Source: Colletes latitarsis
Lineage: Eukaryota > Arthropoda > Insecta > Hymenoptera > Colletidae
Reading direction: 5' to 3'
Assembly (NCBI RefSeq): GCF_051014445.1
Contig: NW_027488377.1
Location: 3,906,001 to 3,970,000 of the forward strand
DNA: 64,000 bases
The notes under the pieces are model-generated. The model did no database searches. It worked only from the letters and a program-made list of their open reading frames with translations, and was not told where the DNA came from. The position numbers and the translations under genes are program-made. Below, in pieces: positions 38,921 through 53,720 of this stretch; position 1 is the first letter of the stretch; every line of letters starts with the position of its first letter.

Positions 38921-41900
38921 GCATGTTAAAACTGCGAAAGTATGAGCCTGATGAGGGCAAATCCCAGACCTATCCCAGACCTAACATGCGTTATCCTCAA
39001 AAATATTAATCGAAACCAGGTTTAGTCGACTGTTTCAGTGTGGTACCACATTACTACGTGATACAATCCAGAAACAGCCCATGATCTAGCCATGAAGTAT
39101 GAGAAATATGCGAAAGTGTGAGCCTGATGGGTGCAAATCCCTGACCTAACCTAGACCTAACATGCGTTATCCTCTAAAATATTGATCCAAACCAGGTTTA
39201 ATGGACTGTTTCAGTGTGGTACCACACTACTACGTGATCCAAACCAGAAACAAACCAGGATCTGTTCAACAAGTATGTGAAAAACGCAAAAGTATGAGCC
39301 TGATGAGGGTAAATCCCAGACCTATCCCAGACCTAACTTGCGTTATCCTCTAAAATATTGATCGAAACCAGGTTTAATTGACTGTTTTAGTTGTGGTACC
39401 ACTTTACTACGTGATCCAAAGCAGAAAAAACCCTCGATCAGGTCAACATGCATGTTAAAACTGCGAAAGTATGACCCTGATGAGGGCAAATCCCAGGCCT
39501 AACCTAGACCTAACATGCGTTATCCTCTAAAATATTCATCCAAACCAGGTTTAATAGATTGTTTCAGTGTGGTACCACACTACTACGTGATCCAAACCAG
39601 AAAAAAACCCAGGATCTTGTCAACGAGTATGTGAAGTGTGCGAAAGTATGAGTCTGATGATGGCTAATCCCAGACCTATCCCAGACCTAACTTGTGTTAT
39701 CCTCTAAAATAATGATCGAAACCAGGTTTAATTGACTGTTTTAGTTGTGGTACCACTTTACTACGTGATCCAAAGCAGAAAAAACCCTCGATCAGGTCAA
39801 CATGCATGTTAAAACTGCGAAAGTATGACCCTGATGAGGGCAAATCCCAGGCCTAACCTAGACCTAACATGCGTTATCTTCTAAAATATTGAGCGAAACC
39901 AGGTTTAATTGACTGTTTCAGTGTTGTACTTCATTACTACGTGATGCAATCCAGAAAAGGCCCAGGATCTAGCCATCAGGTATGAGAAATATGCGAAAGA
40001 ATGAGCCTGATGAGAGCAAATCCCAGACCTAACCTAGACCTAACATGAATTATTCTCTATAATATTGATCAAAACCAGGTTTAATTGACTGTTTCAGTGT
40101 GGTACCACATTACTACGTGATCCAATCAAGAAATAGCCCAGGATCCAGCCATGAAGTATGAGAAATATGCGAAAGTGTGAGCCTGATTGGGGCAAATCCT
40201 AGACCTAACCCAGACCTAACATGCGTTATCCTGTAAAACATTTATCAAGACCTGGTTTAATTGAATGTTTCAGTGTGGTACCACATTACTACGTGATCCC
40301 AACCAGTAAAAACCCAGGATCCGTTCAACAAGTATGTGAAGAATGCGAAAGTATGAGTCTGATGAGTGAAAATCCGCGGCCTAACGTAGACCTAACATGC
40401 GTTATCCTCAAAAATATTGATCCAAACCAGGTTTAATCGACAGTTTCAGTGTGGTACCACATTACTACGTGATCCAAACCAGAAAAAACCCTCGATAAGG
40501 TCAACATGCATGTTAAAACTGCGAAAGTATGTGCCTGATGAGGGCAAATCCCAGACCTATCCCAGACCTAACATGCATTATCCTCAAAAATATTAATCGA
40601 AACCAGGTTTAGTCGACAGTTTGAGTGTGGTACCACATTACTACGTGATCCAAACCAGAAAAAACACAGGATCCGTTCAACAAGTATGTAAAGAATGCGA
40701 AAGTATGAGTCTGATGGGTGAAAATCCCAGACCTAACCTAGACCTAACATGCGTTATCCTCAAAAATATTGATCCAAACCAGGTTTAATCGACTGTTTCA
40801 GTGTGGTACCACATTACTACGTGATCCAAACCAGAAAAAACCCTCGATCAGGTCAACATGCATGTTAAAACTGCGAAAGTATGAGCCTGATGAGGGCGAA
40901 TCCCAGACCTATCTCAGACCTAACTTGCGTTATCCTCTAAAATATTGATCGAAACCAGGTTTAATTGACTGTTTCAGCGTGGTACCACATTACTACGTGA
41001 TCCAATCCAGAAATAGCCCAGGATCTAGGCATGAAGTATGAGATATATGCGAAGGTATGAGCCTGACGAGGGCAAATCCTACACCTAACCCAGACCTAAC
41101 ATGCGTTATCCTCTAAAATATTTATCATGACCAGGTTTAATTGATTGCTTCAGTGTGGTCCAGCATTACTACGTGATCCAAACCAGAAAAAACCCAGGAT
41201 CCGTTCAACAAGTATGTGAAGAATGCGAAAGTATGAGTCTGATGAGGGCAAATCCCAGACCTATCCCGGACCTAACTTGCGTTATCCTCTAAAATATTGA
41301 TCGGAACCGGGTTTAATTGACTGTTTCAGCGTGGTACCACATTACTACGTGATACAATCCAGAAACAGCCCAGGATCTAGCCATGAAGTATGAGAAATAT
41401 GCGAAAGTATGAGCCCGATGAGGGCAAATCCTAGACCTAACCCAAACCTAACTTGCATTATCCACTAAGATATTGATCGAAACCTGGTTTAATTGATTGT
41501 TTCAGTGTGGTCCCACATTACTACGTGATCCAAACCAGAAAAAACTCAGGATCCGTTCAACAAGTATGTGAAGAATGCGAAAGTATGAGTCTGATGTGTG
41601 AAAATCCCAGGCCTAACCTAGACCTAACATGGTGTAACCTCTAAAATATTGGTCGTATCCAGGTTTAATTGACTGCTTCTGTGAGGTACCACTTTACTAC
41701 GTGATCCAAAGCAGAAAACCCTCGATCAGGTCAACACGCATGTTAAAACTGCGAAGGTATGAGCCTGATGCGGGCAAATCCCAGACCTATCCCAGACCTA
41801 ACATGCGTTATCCTCAAAAATATTAATCGAAACCAGGTTTAGTCGACTGTTTCAGTGTGGATACCACATTACTACGTGATACAATCCAGAAACAGCCCAT

Positions 41901-44900
41901 GATCTAGCCATGAAGTATGAGAAATATGCGAAAGTGTGAGCCTGATGGGGGCAAATCCCTGACCTATCCAAGACCTAACATGCGTTATCCTCTAAAATAT
42001 TGATCCAAACCAGGTTTAATGGACTGTTTCAGTGTGGTACCACATTACTACGAGATACAATCCAGAAACAGCCCAGGATCTAGCCATGAAGTATGAGAAA
42101 TATGCGAAAGTGTGAGCCTGATGAGGGTAAATCCCAGACCTATCCCAGACCTAACTTGCGTTATCCTCTAAAATATTGATCGAAACCAGGTTTAATTGAC
42201 TGTTTTAGTTGTGGTACCACTTTACTACGTGATCCAAAGCAGAAAAAACCCTCGATCAGGTCAACATGCATGTTAAAACTGCGAAAGTATGACCCTGATG
42301 AGGGCAAATCCCAGGCCTAACCTAGACCTAACATGCGTTATCCTCTAAAATATTGATCCAAACCAGGTTTAATAGATTGTTTCAGTGTGGTACCACACTA
42401 CTACGTGATCCAAACCAGAAAAAAACCCAGGATCTTGTCAACGAGTATGTGAAGTGTGCGAAAGTATGAGTCTGATGATGGCTAATCCCAGACCTATCCC
42501 AGACCTAACTTGTGTTATCCTCTAAAATAATGATCGAAACCAGGTTTAATTGAGTGTTTTAGTTGTGGTACCACTTTACTACGTGATCCAAAGCAGAAAA
42601 AACCCTCGATCAGGTCAACATGCATGTTAAAACTGCGAAAGTATGACCCTGATGAGGGCAAATCCCAGGCCTAACCTAGACCTAACATGCGTTATCTTCT
42701 AAAATATTGAGCGAAACCAGGTTTAGTCGACAGTTTGAGTGTGGTACCACATTACTACGTGATCCAAACCAGAAAAAACACAGGATCCGTTCAACAAGTA
42801 TGTAAAGAATGCGAAAGTATGAGTCTGATGGGTGAAAATCCCAGACCTAACCTAGACCTAACATGCGTTATCCTCAAAAATATTGATCCAAACCAGGTTT
42901 AATCGACTGTTTCAGTGTTGTACTTCATTACTACGTGATGCAATCCAGAAAAGGCCCAGGATCTAGCCATCAGGTATGAGAAATATGCGAAAGAATGAGC
43001 CTGATGAGAGCAAATCCCAGACCTAACCTAGACCTAACATGAATTATTCTCTATAATATTGATCAAAACCAGGTTTAATTGACTGTTTCAGTGTGGTACC
43101 ACATTACTACGTGATCCAATCCAGAAATAGCCCAGGATCCAGCCATGAAGTATGAGAAATATGCGAAAGTGTGAGCCTGATTGGGGCAAATCCTAGACCT
43201 AACCCAGACCTAACATGCGTTATCCTGTAAAATATTTATCAAGACCTGGTTTAATTGAATGTTTCAGTGTGGTACCACATTACTACGTGATCCCAACCAG
43301 TAAAAACCCAGGATCCGTTCAACAAGTATGTGAAGAATGCGAAAGTATGAGTCTGATGAGTGAAAATCCGCGGCCTAACGTAGACCTAACATGCGTTATC
43401 CTCAAAAATATTGATCCAAACCAGGTTTAATCGACAGTTTCAGTGTGGTACCACATTACTACGTGATCCAAACCAGAAAAAACCCTCGATAAGGTCAACA
43501 TGCATGTTAAAACTGCGAAAGTATGTGCCTGATGAGGGCAAATCCCAGACCTATCCCAGACCTAACATGCGTTATCCTCAAAAATATTAATCGAAACCAG
43601 GTTTAGTCGACAGTTTGAGTGTGGTACCACATTACTACGTGATCCAAACCAGAAAAAACACAGGATCCGTCAACAAGTATGTAAAGAATGCGAAAGTATG
43701 AGTCTGATGGGTGAAAATCCCAGACCTAACCTAGACCTAACATGCGTTATCCTCAAAAATATTGATCCAAACCAGGTTTAATCGACTGTTTCAGTGTGGT
43801 ACCACATTACTACGTGATCCAAACCCGAAAAAACCCTCGATCAGGTCAACATGCATGTTAAAACTGCGAAAGTATGAGCCTGATGAGGGCGAATCCCAGA
43901 CCTATCTCAGACCTAACTTGCGTTATCCTCTAAAATATTGATCGAAACCAGGTTTAATTGACTGTTTCAGCGTGGTACCACATTACTACGTGATCCAATC
44001 CAGAAATAGCCCAGGATCTAGGCATGAAGTATGAGAAATATGCGAAGGTATGAGCCTGACGAGGGCAAATCCTACACCTAACCCAGACCTAACATGCGTT
44101 ATCCTCTAAAATATTTATCATGACCAGGTTTAATTGATTGCTTCAGTGTGGTCCAACATTACTACGTGATCCAAACCAGAAAAAACCCAGGATCCGTTCA
44201 ACAAGTATGTGAAGAATGCGAAAGTATGAGTCTGATGAGGGCAAATCCCAGACCTATCCCGGACCTAACTTGCGTTATCCTCTAAAATATTGATCGAAAC
44301 CAGGTTTAATTGACTGTTTTAGTTGTGGTACCACTTTACTACGTGATCCAAAGCAGAAAAAACCCTCGATCAGGTCAACATGCATGTTAAAACTGCGAAA
44401 GTATGACCCTGATGAGTGCAAATCCCAGGCCTAACCTAGACCTAACATGCGTTATCCTCTAAAATATTGATCCAAACCAGGTTTAATAGATTGTTTCAGT
44501 GTGGTACCACACTACTACGTGATCCAAACCAGAAAAAAACCCAGGATCTTGTCAACGAGTATGTGAAGTGTGCGAAAGTATGAGTCTGATGATGGCTAAT
44601 CCCAGACCTATCCCAGACCTAACTTGTGTTATCCTCTAAAATAATGATCGAAACCAGGTTTAATTGACTGTTTTAGTTGTGGTACCACTTTACTACGTGA
44701 TCCAAAGCAGAAAAAACCCTCGATCAGGTCAACATGCATGTTAAAACTGCGAAAGTATGACCCTGATGAGGGCAAATCCCAGGCCTAACCTAGACCTAAC
44801 ATGCGTTATCTTCTAAAATATTGAGCGAAACCAGGTTTAGTCGACAGTTTGAGTGTGGTACCACATTACTACGTGATCCAAACCAGAAAAAACACAGGAT

Positions 44901-46320
44901 CCGTTCAACAAGTATGTAAAGAATGCGAAAGTATGAGTCTGATGGGTGAAAATCCCAGACCTAACCTAGACCTAACATGCGTTATCCTCAAAAATATTGA
45001 TCCAAACCAGGTTTAATCGACTGTTTCAGTGTTGTACTTCATTACTACGTGATGCAATCCAGAAAAGGCCCAGGATCTAGCCATCAGGTATGAGAAATAT
45101 GCGAAAGAATGAGCCTGATGAGAGCAAATCCCAGACCTAACCTAGACCTAACATGAATTATTCTCTATAATATTGATCAAAACCAGGTTTAATTGACTGT
45201 TTCAGCGTGGTACCACATTACTATGTGATCCAAACCAGAAAATAACCCAGGATCTCTTCAACGAGTATGTGAAAAACGCGAAAGAATGAGCCTGATGAGG
45301 GCGAATCCCAGACCTATCCCAGACCTAACTTGCGTTATCCTCTAAAATATTGATCGAAACCAGATTTAATTGACTGTTTCAATGTGGTACCACATTACTG
45401 CGTGATCCAATCCAGAAAAAAACGCAGGATCTGTTCAACAAGTATGAGAAGTATGCGAAAGTATGAGTCTGATGAGGGCAAATCCCAGGCCTAAACTAGA
45501 CATAACTTTCGTTATCCTCTAAAATAATGATCGAAACCAGGTTTAATAGATTGTTTCAGTGTGGTCCCACATTACTATGTGATCCAAACCAGAAAAAACC
45601 CAGGATCCGTTCAACAAGTATGTGAAGAATGCGAAAGTATGAGTCTGATGAGTGAACATCCCAGGCCTAACCTAGACCTAACATGCGTTATCCTCAAAAA
45701 TATTGATCGAAACCTGGTTTAATCGACTGTTTCAGTGTGGCACCACATTACTATGTGATCCAAACCAGAAAATAACCCAGGATCTGTTCAACGAGTATGT
45801 GAAAAACGCGAAAGAATGAGCCTGATGAGGGCGAATCCCAGACCTATCCCAGACCTAACTTGCGTTATCCTCCAAAATATTGATCGGAACCAGGTTTAAT
45901 TGACTGTTTCAGCGTGGTACCACATTACTACGTGATACAATCCAGAAACAGCCCAGGATCTAGCCATGAAGTATGAGAAATATGCGAAAGTATGAGCCTG
46001 ATGAGGGCAAATCCTAGACCTAACCCAAACCTAACTTGCATTATCCACTAAGATATTGATCGAAACCTGGTTTAATTGATTGTTTCAGTGTGGTCCCACA
46101 TTACTACGTGATCCAAACCAGAAAAAACTCAGGATCCGTTCAACAAGTATGTGAAGAATGCGAAAGTATGAGTCTGATGTGTGAAAATCCCAGGCCTAAC
46201 CTAGACCTAACATGGTGTAACCTCTAAAATATTGGTCGTATCCAGGTTTAATTGACTGCTTCTGTGAGGTACCACTTTACTACGTGATCCAAAGCAGAAA
46301 ACCCTCGATCAGGTCAACAT
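38921..46320. repeat. Right HOR unit 1 (7400 bp, 42 monomers)
   Basis: It aligns with 46321-53720 at a constant offset of 7400 bp (42 x 176 = 7392, plus 8). Landmarks: GCATGTTAAA at 38921 and 46321, 40221 with 47621, 43215 with 50615. Left of 38921 the match is lost (TCTGTTCAACAC against ATCAGGTCAACAT). The unit contains internal duplications: 40221-40436 and 43215-43430 are 2994 bp apart (17 monomers), and the GACTGTTTTAGTTGTGG module recurs three or more times within it. Confidence 0.88.
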
Positions 46321-49300
46321 GCATGTTAAAACTGCGAAAGTATGAGCCTGATGAGGGCAAATCCCAGACCTATCCCAGACCTAACATGCGTTATCCTCAA
46401 AAATATTAATCGAAACCAGGTTTAGTCGACTGTTTCAGTGTGGTACCACATTACTACGTGATACAATCCAGAAACAGCCCATGATCTAGCCATGAAGTAT
46501 GAGAAATATGCGAAAGTGTGAGCCTGATGGGGGCAAATCCCTGACCTAACCTAGACCTAACATGCGTTATCCTCTAAAATATTGATCCAAACCAGGTTTA
46601 ATGGACTGTTTCAGTGTGGTACCACACTACTACGTGATCCAAACCAGAAACAAACCAGGATCTGTTCAACAAGTATGTGAAAAACGCAAAAGTATGAGCC
46701 TGATGAGGGTAAATCCCAGACCTATCCCAGACCTAACTTGCGTTATCCTCTAAAATATTGATCGAAACCAGGTTTAATTGACTGTTTTAGTTGTGGTACC
46801 ACTTTACTACGTGATCCAAAGCAGAAAAAACCCTCGATCAGGTCAACATGCATGTTAAAACTGCGAAAGTATGACCCTGATGAGGGCAAATCCCAGGCCT
46901 AACCTAGACCTAACATGCGTTATCCTCTAAAATATTCATCCAAACCAGGTTTAATAGATTGTTTCAGTGTGGTACCACACTACTACGTGATCCAAACCAG
47001 AAAAAAACCCAGGATCTTGTCAACGAGTATGTGAAGTGTGCGAAAGTATGAGTCTGATGATGGCTAATCCCAGACCTATCCCAGACCTAACTTGTGTTAT
47101 CCTCTAAAATAATGATCGAAACCAGGTTTAATTGACTGTTTTAGTTGTGGTACCACTTTACTACGTGATCCAAAGCAGAAAAAACCCTCGATCAGGTCAA
47201 CATGCATGTTAAAACTGCGAAAGTATGACCCTGATGAGGGCAAATCCCAGGCCTAACCTAGACCTAACATGCGTTATCTTCTAAAATATTGAGCGAAACC
47301 AGGTTTAATTGACTGTTTCAGTGTTGTACTTCATTACTACGTGATGCAATCCAGAAAAGGCCCAGGATCTAGCCATCAGGTATGAGAAATATGCGAAAGA
47401 ATGAGCCTGATGAGAGCAAATCCCAGACCTAACCTAGACCTAACATGAATTATTCTCTATAATATTGATCAAAACCAGGTTTAATTGACTGTTTCAGTGT
47501 GGTACCACATTACTACGTGATCCAATCAAGAAATAGCCCAGGATCCAGCCATGAAGTATGAGAAATATGCGAAAGTGTGAGCCTGATTGGGGCAAATCCT
47601 AGACCTAACCCAGACCTAACATGCGTTATCCTGTAAAACATTTATCAAGACCTGGTTTAATTGAATGTTTCAGTGTGGTACCACATTACTACGTGATCCC
47701 AACCAGTAAAAACCCAGGATCCGTTCAACAAGTATGTGAAGAATGCGAAAGTATGAGTCTGATGAGTGAAAATCCGCGGCCTAACGTAGACCTAACATGC
47801 GTTATCCTCAAAAATATTGATCCAAACCAGGTTTAATCGACAGTTTCAGTGTGGTACCACATTACTACGTGATCCAAACCAGAAAAAACCCTCGATAAGG
47901 TCAACATGCATGTTAAAACTGCGAAAGTATGTGCCTGATGAGGGCAAATCCCAGACCTATCCCAGACCTAACATGCGTTATCCTCAAAAATATTAATCGA
48001 AACCAGGTTTAGTCGACAGTTTGAGTGTGGTACCACATTACTACGTGATCCAAACCAGAAAAAACACAGGATCCGTTCAACAAGTATGTAAAGAATGCGA
48101 AAGTATGAGTCTGATGGGTGAAAATCCCAGACCTAACCTAGACCTAACATGCGTTATCCTCAAAAATATTGATCCAAACCAGGTTTAATCGACTGTTTCA
48201 GTGTGGTACCACATTACTACGTGATCCAAACCAGAAAAAACCCTCGATCAGGTCAACATGCATGTTAAAACTGCGAAAGTATGAGCCTGATGAGGGCGAA
48301 TCCCAGACCTATCTCAGACCTAACTTGCGTTATCCTCTAAAATATTGATCGAAACCAGGTTTAATTGACTGTTTCAGCGTGGTACCACATTACTACGTGA
48401 TCCAATCCAGAAATAGCCCAGGATCTAGGCATGAAGTATGAGATATATGCGAAGGTATGAGCCTGACGAGGGCAAATCCTACACCTAACCCAGACCTAAC
48501 ATGCGTTATCCTCTAAAATATTTATCATGACCAGGTTTAATTGATTGCTTCAGTGTGGTCCAGCATTACTACGTGATCCAAACCAGAAAAAACCCAGGAT
48601 CCGTTCAACAAGTATGTGAAGAATGCGAAAGTATGAGTCTGATGAGGGCAAATCCCAGACCTATCCCGGACCTAACTTGCGTTATCCTCTAAAATATTGA
48701 TCGGAACCGGGTTTAATTGACTGTTTCAGCGTGGTACCACATTACTACGTGATACAATCCAGAAACAGCCCAGGATCTAGCCATGAAGTATGAGAAATAT
48801 GCGAAAGTATGAGCCCGATGAGGGCAAATCCTAGACCTAACCCAAACCTAACTTGCATTATCCACTAAGATATTGATCGAAACCTGGTTTAATTGATTGT
48901 TTCAGTGTGGTCCCACATTACTACGTGATCCAAACCAGAAAAAACTCAGGATCCGTTCAACAAGTATGTGAAGAATGCGAAAGTATGAGTCTGATGTGTG
49001 AAAATCCCAGGCCTAACCTAGACCTAACATGGTGTAACCTCTAAAATATTGGTCGTATCCAGGTTTAATTGACTGCTTCTGTGAGGTACCACTTTACTAC
49101 GTGATCCAAAGCAGAAAACCCTCGATCAGGTCAACACGCATGTTAAAACTGCGAAGGTATGAGCCTGATGCGGGCAAATCCCAGACCTATCCCAGACCTA
49201 ACATGCGTTATCCTCAAAAATATTAATCGAAACCAGGTTTAGTCGACTGTTTCAGTGTGGATACCACATTACTACGTGATACAATCCAGAAACAGCCCAT

Positions 49301-52300
49301 GATCTAGCCATGAAGTATGAGAAATATGCGAAAGTGTGAGCCTGATGGGGGCAAATCCCTGACCTATCCAAGACCTAACATGCGTTATCCTCTAAAATAT
49401 TGATCCAAACCAGGTTTAATGGACTGTTTCAGTGTGGTACCACATTACTACGAGATACAATCCAGAAACAGCCCAGGATCTAGCCATGAAGTATGAGAAA
49501 TATGCGAAAGTGTGAGCCTGATGAGGGTAAATCCCAGACCTATCCCAGACCTAACTTGCGTTATCCTCTAAAATATTGATCGAAACCAGGTTTAATTGAC
49601 TGTTTTAGTTGTGGTACCACTTTACTACGTGATCCAAAGCAGAAAAAACCCTCGATCAGGTCAACATGCATGTTAAAACTGCGAAAGTATGACCCTGATG
49701 AGGGCAAATCCCAGGCCTAACCTAGACCTAACATGCGTTATCCTCTAAAATATTGATCCAAACCAGGTTTAATAGATTGTTTCAGTGTGGTACCACACTA
49801 CTACGTGATCCAAACCAGAAAAAAACCCAGGATCTTGTCAACGAGTATGTGAAGTGTGCGAAAGTATGAGTCTGATGATGGCTAATCCCAGACCTATCCC
49901 AGACCTAACTTGTGTTATCCTCTAAAATAATGATCGAAACCAGGTTTAATTGAGTGTTTTAGTTGTGGTACCACTTTACTACGTGATCCAAAGCAGAAAA
50001 AACCCTCGATCAGGTCAACATGCATGTTAAAACTGCGAAAGTATGACCCTGATGAGGGCAAATCCCAGGCCTAACCTAGACCTAACATGCGTTATCTTCT
50101 AAAATATTGAGCGAAACCAGGTTTAGTCGACAGTTTGAGTGTGGTACCACATTACTACGTGATCCAAACCAGAAAAAACACAGGATCCGTTCAACAAGTA
50201 TGTAAAGAATGCGAAAGTATGAGTCTGATGGGTGAAAATCCCAGACCTAACCTAGACCTAACATGCGTTATCCTCAAAAATATTGATCCAAACCAGGTTT
50301 AATCGACTGTTTCAGTGTTGTACTTCATTACTACGTGATGCAATCCAGAAAAGGCCCAGGATCTAGCCATCAGGTATGAGAAATATGCGAAAGAATGAGC
50401 CTGATGAGAGCAAATCCCAGACCTAACCTAGACCTAACATGAATTATTCTCTATAATATTGATCAAAACCAGGTTTAATTGACTGTTTCAGTGTGGTACC
50501 ACATTACTACGTGATCCAATCCAGAAATAGCCCAGGATCCAGCCATGAAGTATGAGAAATATGCGAAAGTGTGAGCCTGATTGGGGCAAATCCTAGACCT
50601 AACCCAGACCTAACATGCGTTATCCTGTAAAATATTTATCAAGACCTGGTTTAATTGAATGTTTCAGTGTGGTACCACATTACTACGTGACCCCAACCAG
50701 TAAAAACCCAGGATCCGTTCAACAAGTATGTGAAGAATGCGAAAGTATGAGTCTGATGAGTGAAAATCCGCGGCCTAACGTAGACCTAACATGCGTTATC
50801 CTCAAAAATATTGATCCAAACCAGGTTTAATCGACAGTTTCAGTGTGGTACCACATTACTACGTGATCCAAACCAGAAAAAACCCTCGATAAGGTCAACA
50901 TGCATGTTAAAACTGCGAAAGTATGTGCCTGATGAGGGCAAATCCCAGACCTATCCCAGACCTAACATGCGTTATCCTCAAAAATATTAATCGAAACCAG
51001 GTTTAGTCGACAGTTTGAGTGTGGTACCACATTACTACGTGATCCAAACCAGAAAAAACACAGGATCCGTCAACAAGTATGTAAAGAATGCGAAAGTATG
51101 AGTCTGATGGGTGAAAATCCCAGACCTAACCTAGACCTAACATGCGTTATCCTCAAAAATATTGATCCAAACCAGGTTTAATCGACTGTTTCAGTGTGGT
51201 ACCACATTACTACGTGATCCAAACCCGAAAAAACCCTCGATCAGGTCAACATGCATGTTAAAACTGCGAAAGTATGAGCCTGATGAGGGCGAATCCCAGA
51301 CCTATCTCAGACCTAACTTGCGTTATCCTCTAAAATATTGATCGAAACCAGGTTTAATTGACTGTTTCTGCGTGGTACCACATTACTACGTGATCCAATC
51401 CAGAAATAGCCCAGGATCTAGGCATGAAGTATGAGAAATATGCGAAGGTATGAGCCTGACGAGGGCAAATCCTACACCTAACCCAGACCTAACATGCGTT
51501 ATCCTCTAAAATATTTATCATGACCAGGTTTAATTGATTGCTTCAGTGTGGTCCAACATTACTACGTGATCCAAACCAGAAAAAACCCAGGATCCGTTCA
51601 ACAAGTATGTGAAGAATGCGAAAGTATGAGTCTGATGAGGGCAAATCCCAGACCTATCCCGGACCTAACTTGCGTTATCCTCTAAAATATTGATCGAAAC
51701 CAGGTTTAATTGACTGTTTTAGTTGTGGTACCACTTTACTACGTGATCCAAAGCAGAAAAAACCCTCGATCAGGTCAACATGCATGTTAAAACTGCGAAA
51801 GTATGACCCTGATGAGTGCAAATCCCAGGCCTAACCTAGACCTAACATGCGTTATCCTCTAAAATATTGATCCAAACCAGGTTTAATAGATTGTTTCAGT
51901 GTGGTACCACACTACTACGTGATCCAAACCAGAAAAAAACCCAGGATCTTGTCAACGAGTATGTGAAGTGTGCGAAAGTATGAGTCTGATGATGGCTAAT
52001 CCCAGACCTATCCCAGACCTAACTTGTGTTATCCTCTAAAATAATGATCGAAACCAGGTTTAATTGACTGTTTTAGTTGTGGTACCACTTTACTACGTGA
52101 TCCAAAGCAGAAAAAACCCTCGATCAGGTCAACATGCATGTTAAAACTGCGAAAGTATGACCCTGATGAGGGCAAATCCCAGGCCTAACCTAGACCTAAC
52201 ATGCGTTATCTTCTAAAATATTGAGCGAAACCAGGTTTAGTCGACAGTTTGAGTGTGGTACCACATTACTACGTGATCCAAACCAGAAAAAACACAGGAT

Positions 52301-53720
52301 CCGTTCAACAAGTATGTAAAGAATGCGAAAGTATGAGTCTGATGGGTGAAAATCCCAGACCTAACCTAGACCTAACATGCGTTATCCTCAAAAATATTGA
52401 TCCAAACTAGGTTTAATCGACTGTTTCAGTGTTGTACTTCATTACTACGTGATGCAATCCAGAAAAGGCCCAGGATCTAGCCATCAGGTATGAGAAATAT
52501 GCGAAAGAATGAGCCTGATGAGAGCAAATCCCAGACCTAACCTAGACCTAACATGAATTATTCTCTATAATATTGATCAAAACCAGGTTTAATTGACTGT
52601 TTCAGCGTGGTACCACATTACTATGTGATCCAAACCAGAAAATAACCCAGGATCTCTTCAACGAGTATGTGAAAAACGCGAAAGAATGAGCCTGATGAGG
52701 GCGAATCCCAGACCTATCCCAGACCTAACTTGCGTTATCCTCTAAAATATTGATCGAAACCAGATTTAATTGACTGTTTCAATGTGGTACCACATTACTG
52801 CGTGATCCAATCCAGAAAAAAACGCAGGATCTGTTCAACAAGTATGAGAAGTATGCGAAAGTATGAGTCTGATGAGGGCAAATCCCAGGCCTAAACTAGA
52901 CATAACTTTCGTTATCCTCTAAAATAATGATCGAAACCAGGTTTAATAGATTGTTTCAGTGTGGTCCCACATTACTATGTGATCCAAACCAGAAAAAACC
53001 CAGGATCCGTTCAACAAGTATGTGAAGAATGCGAAAGTATGAGTCTGATGAGTGAACATCCCAGGCCTAACCTAGACCTAACATGCGTTATCCTCAAAAA
53101 TATTGATCGAAACCTGGTTTAATCGACTGTTTCAGTGTGGCACCACATTACTATGTGATCCAAACCAGAAAATAACCCAGGATCTGTTCAACGAGTATGT
53201 GAAAAACGCGAAAGAATGAGCCTGATGAGGGCGAATCCCAGACCTATCCCAGACCTAACTTGCGTTATCCTCCAAAATATTGATCGGAACCAGGTTTAAT
53301 TGACTGTTTCAGCGTGGTACCACATTACTACGTGATACAATCCAGAAACAGCCCAGGATCTAGCCATGAAGTATGAGAAATATGCGAAAGTATGAGCCTG
53401 ATGAGGGCAAATCCTAGACCTAACCCAAACCTAACTTGCATTATCCACTAAGATATTGATCGAAACCTGGTTTAATTGATTGTTTCAGTGTGGTCCCACA
53501 TTACTACGTGATCCAAACCAGAAAAAACTCAGGATCCGTTCAACAAGTATGTGAAGAATGCGAAAGTATGAGTCTGATGTGTGAAAATCCCAGGCCTAAC
53601 CTAGACCTAACATGGTGTAACCTCTAAAATATTGGTCGTATCCAGGTTTAATTGACTGCTTCTGTGAGGTACCACTTTACTACGTGATCCAAAGCAGAAA
53701 ACCCTCGATCAGGTCAACAT
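46321..53720. repeat. Right HOR unit 2 (7400 bp, 42 monomers)
   Basis: Second full tandem copy. Only scattered single-base differences from unit 1 were noticed, for example ATGCGTTATCC near 47976 where unit 1 has ATGCATTATCC, GACCCCAACCAG near 50689 against GATCCCAACCAG, TTTCTGCG near 51366 against TTTCAGCG, and CCAAACTAGG near 52402 against CCAAACCAGG. Such high similarity across 7.4 kb, compared with visible divergence between neighbouring monomers, defines a genuine higher-order repeat. Confidence 0.88.
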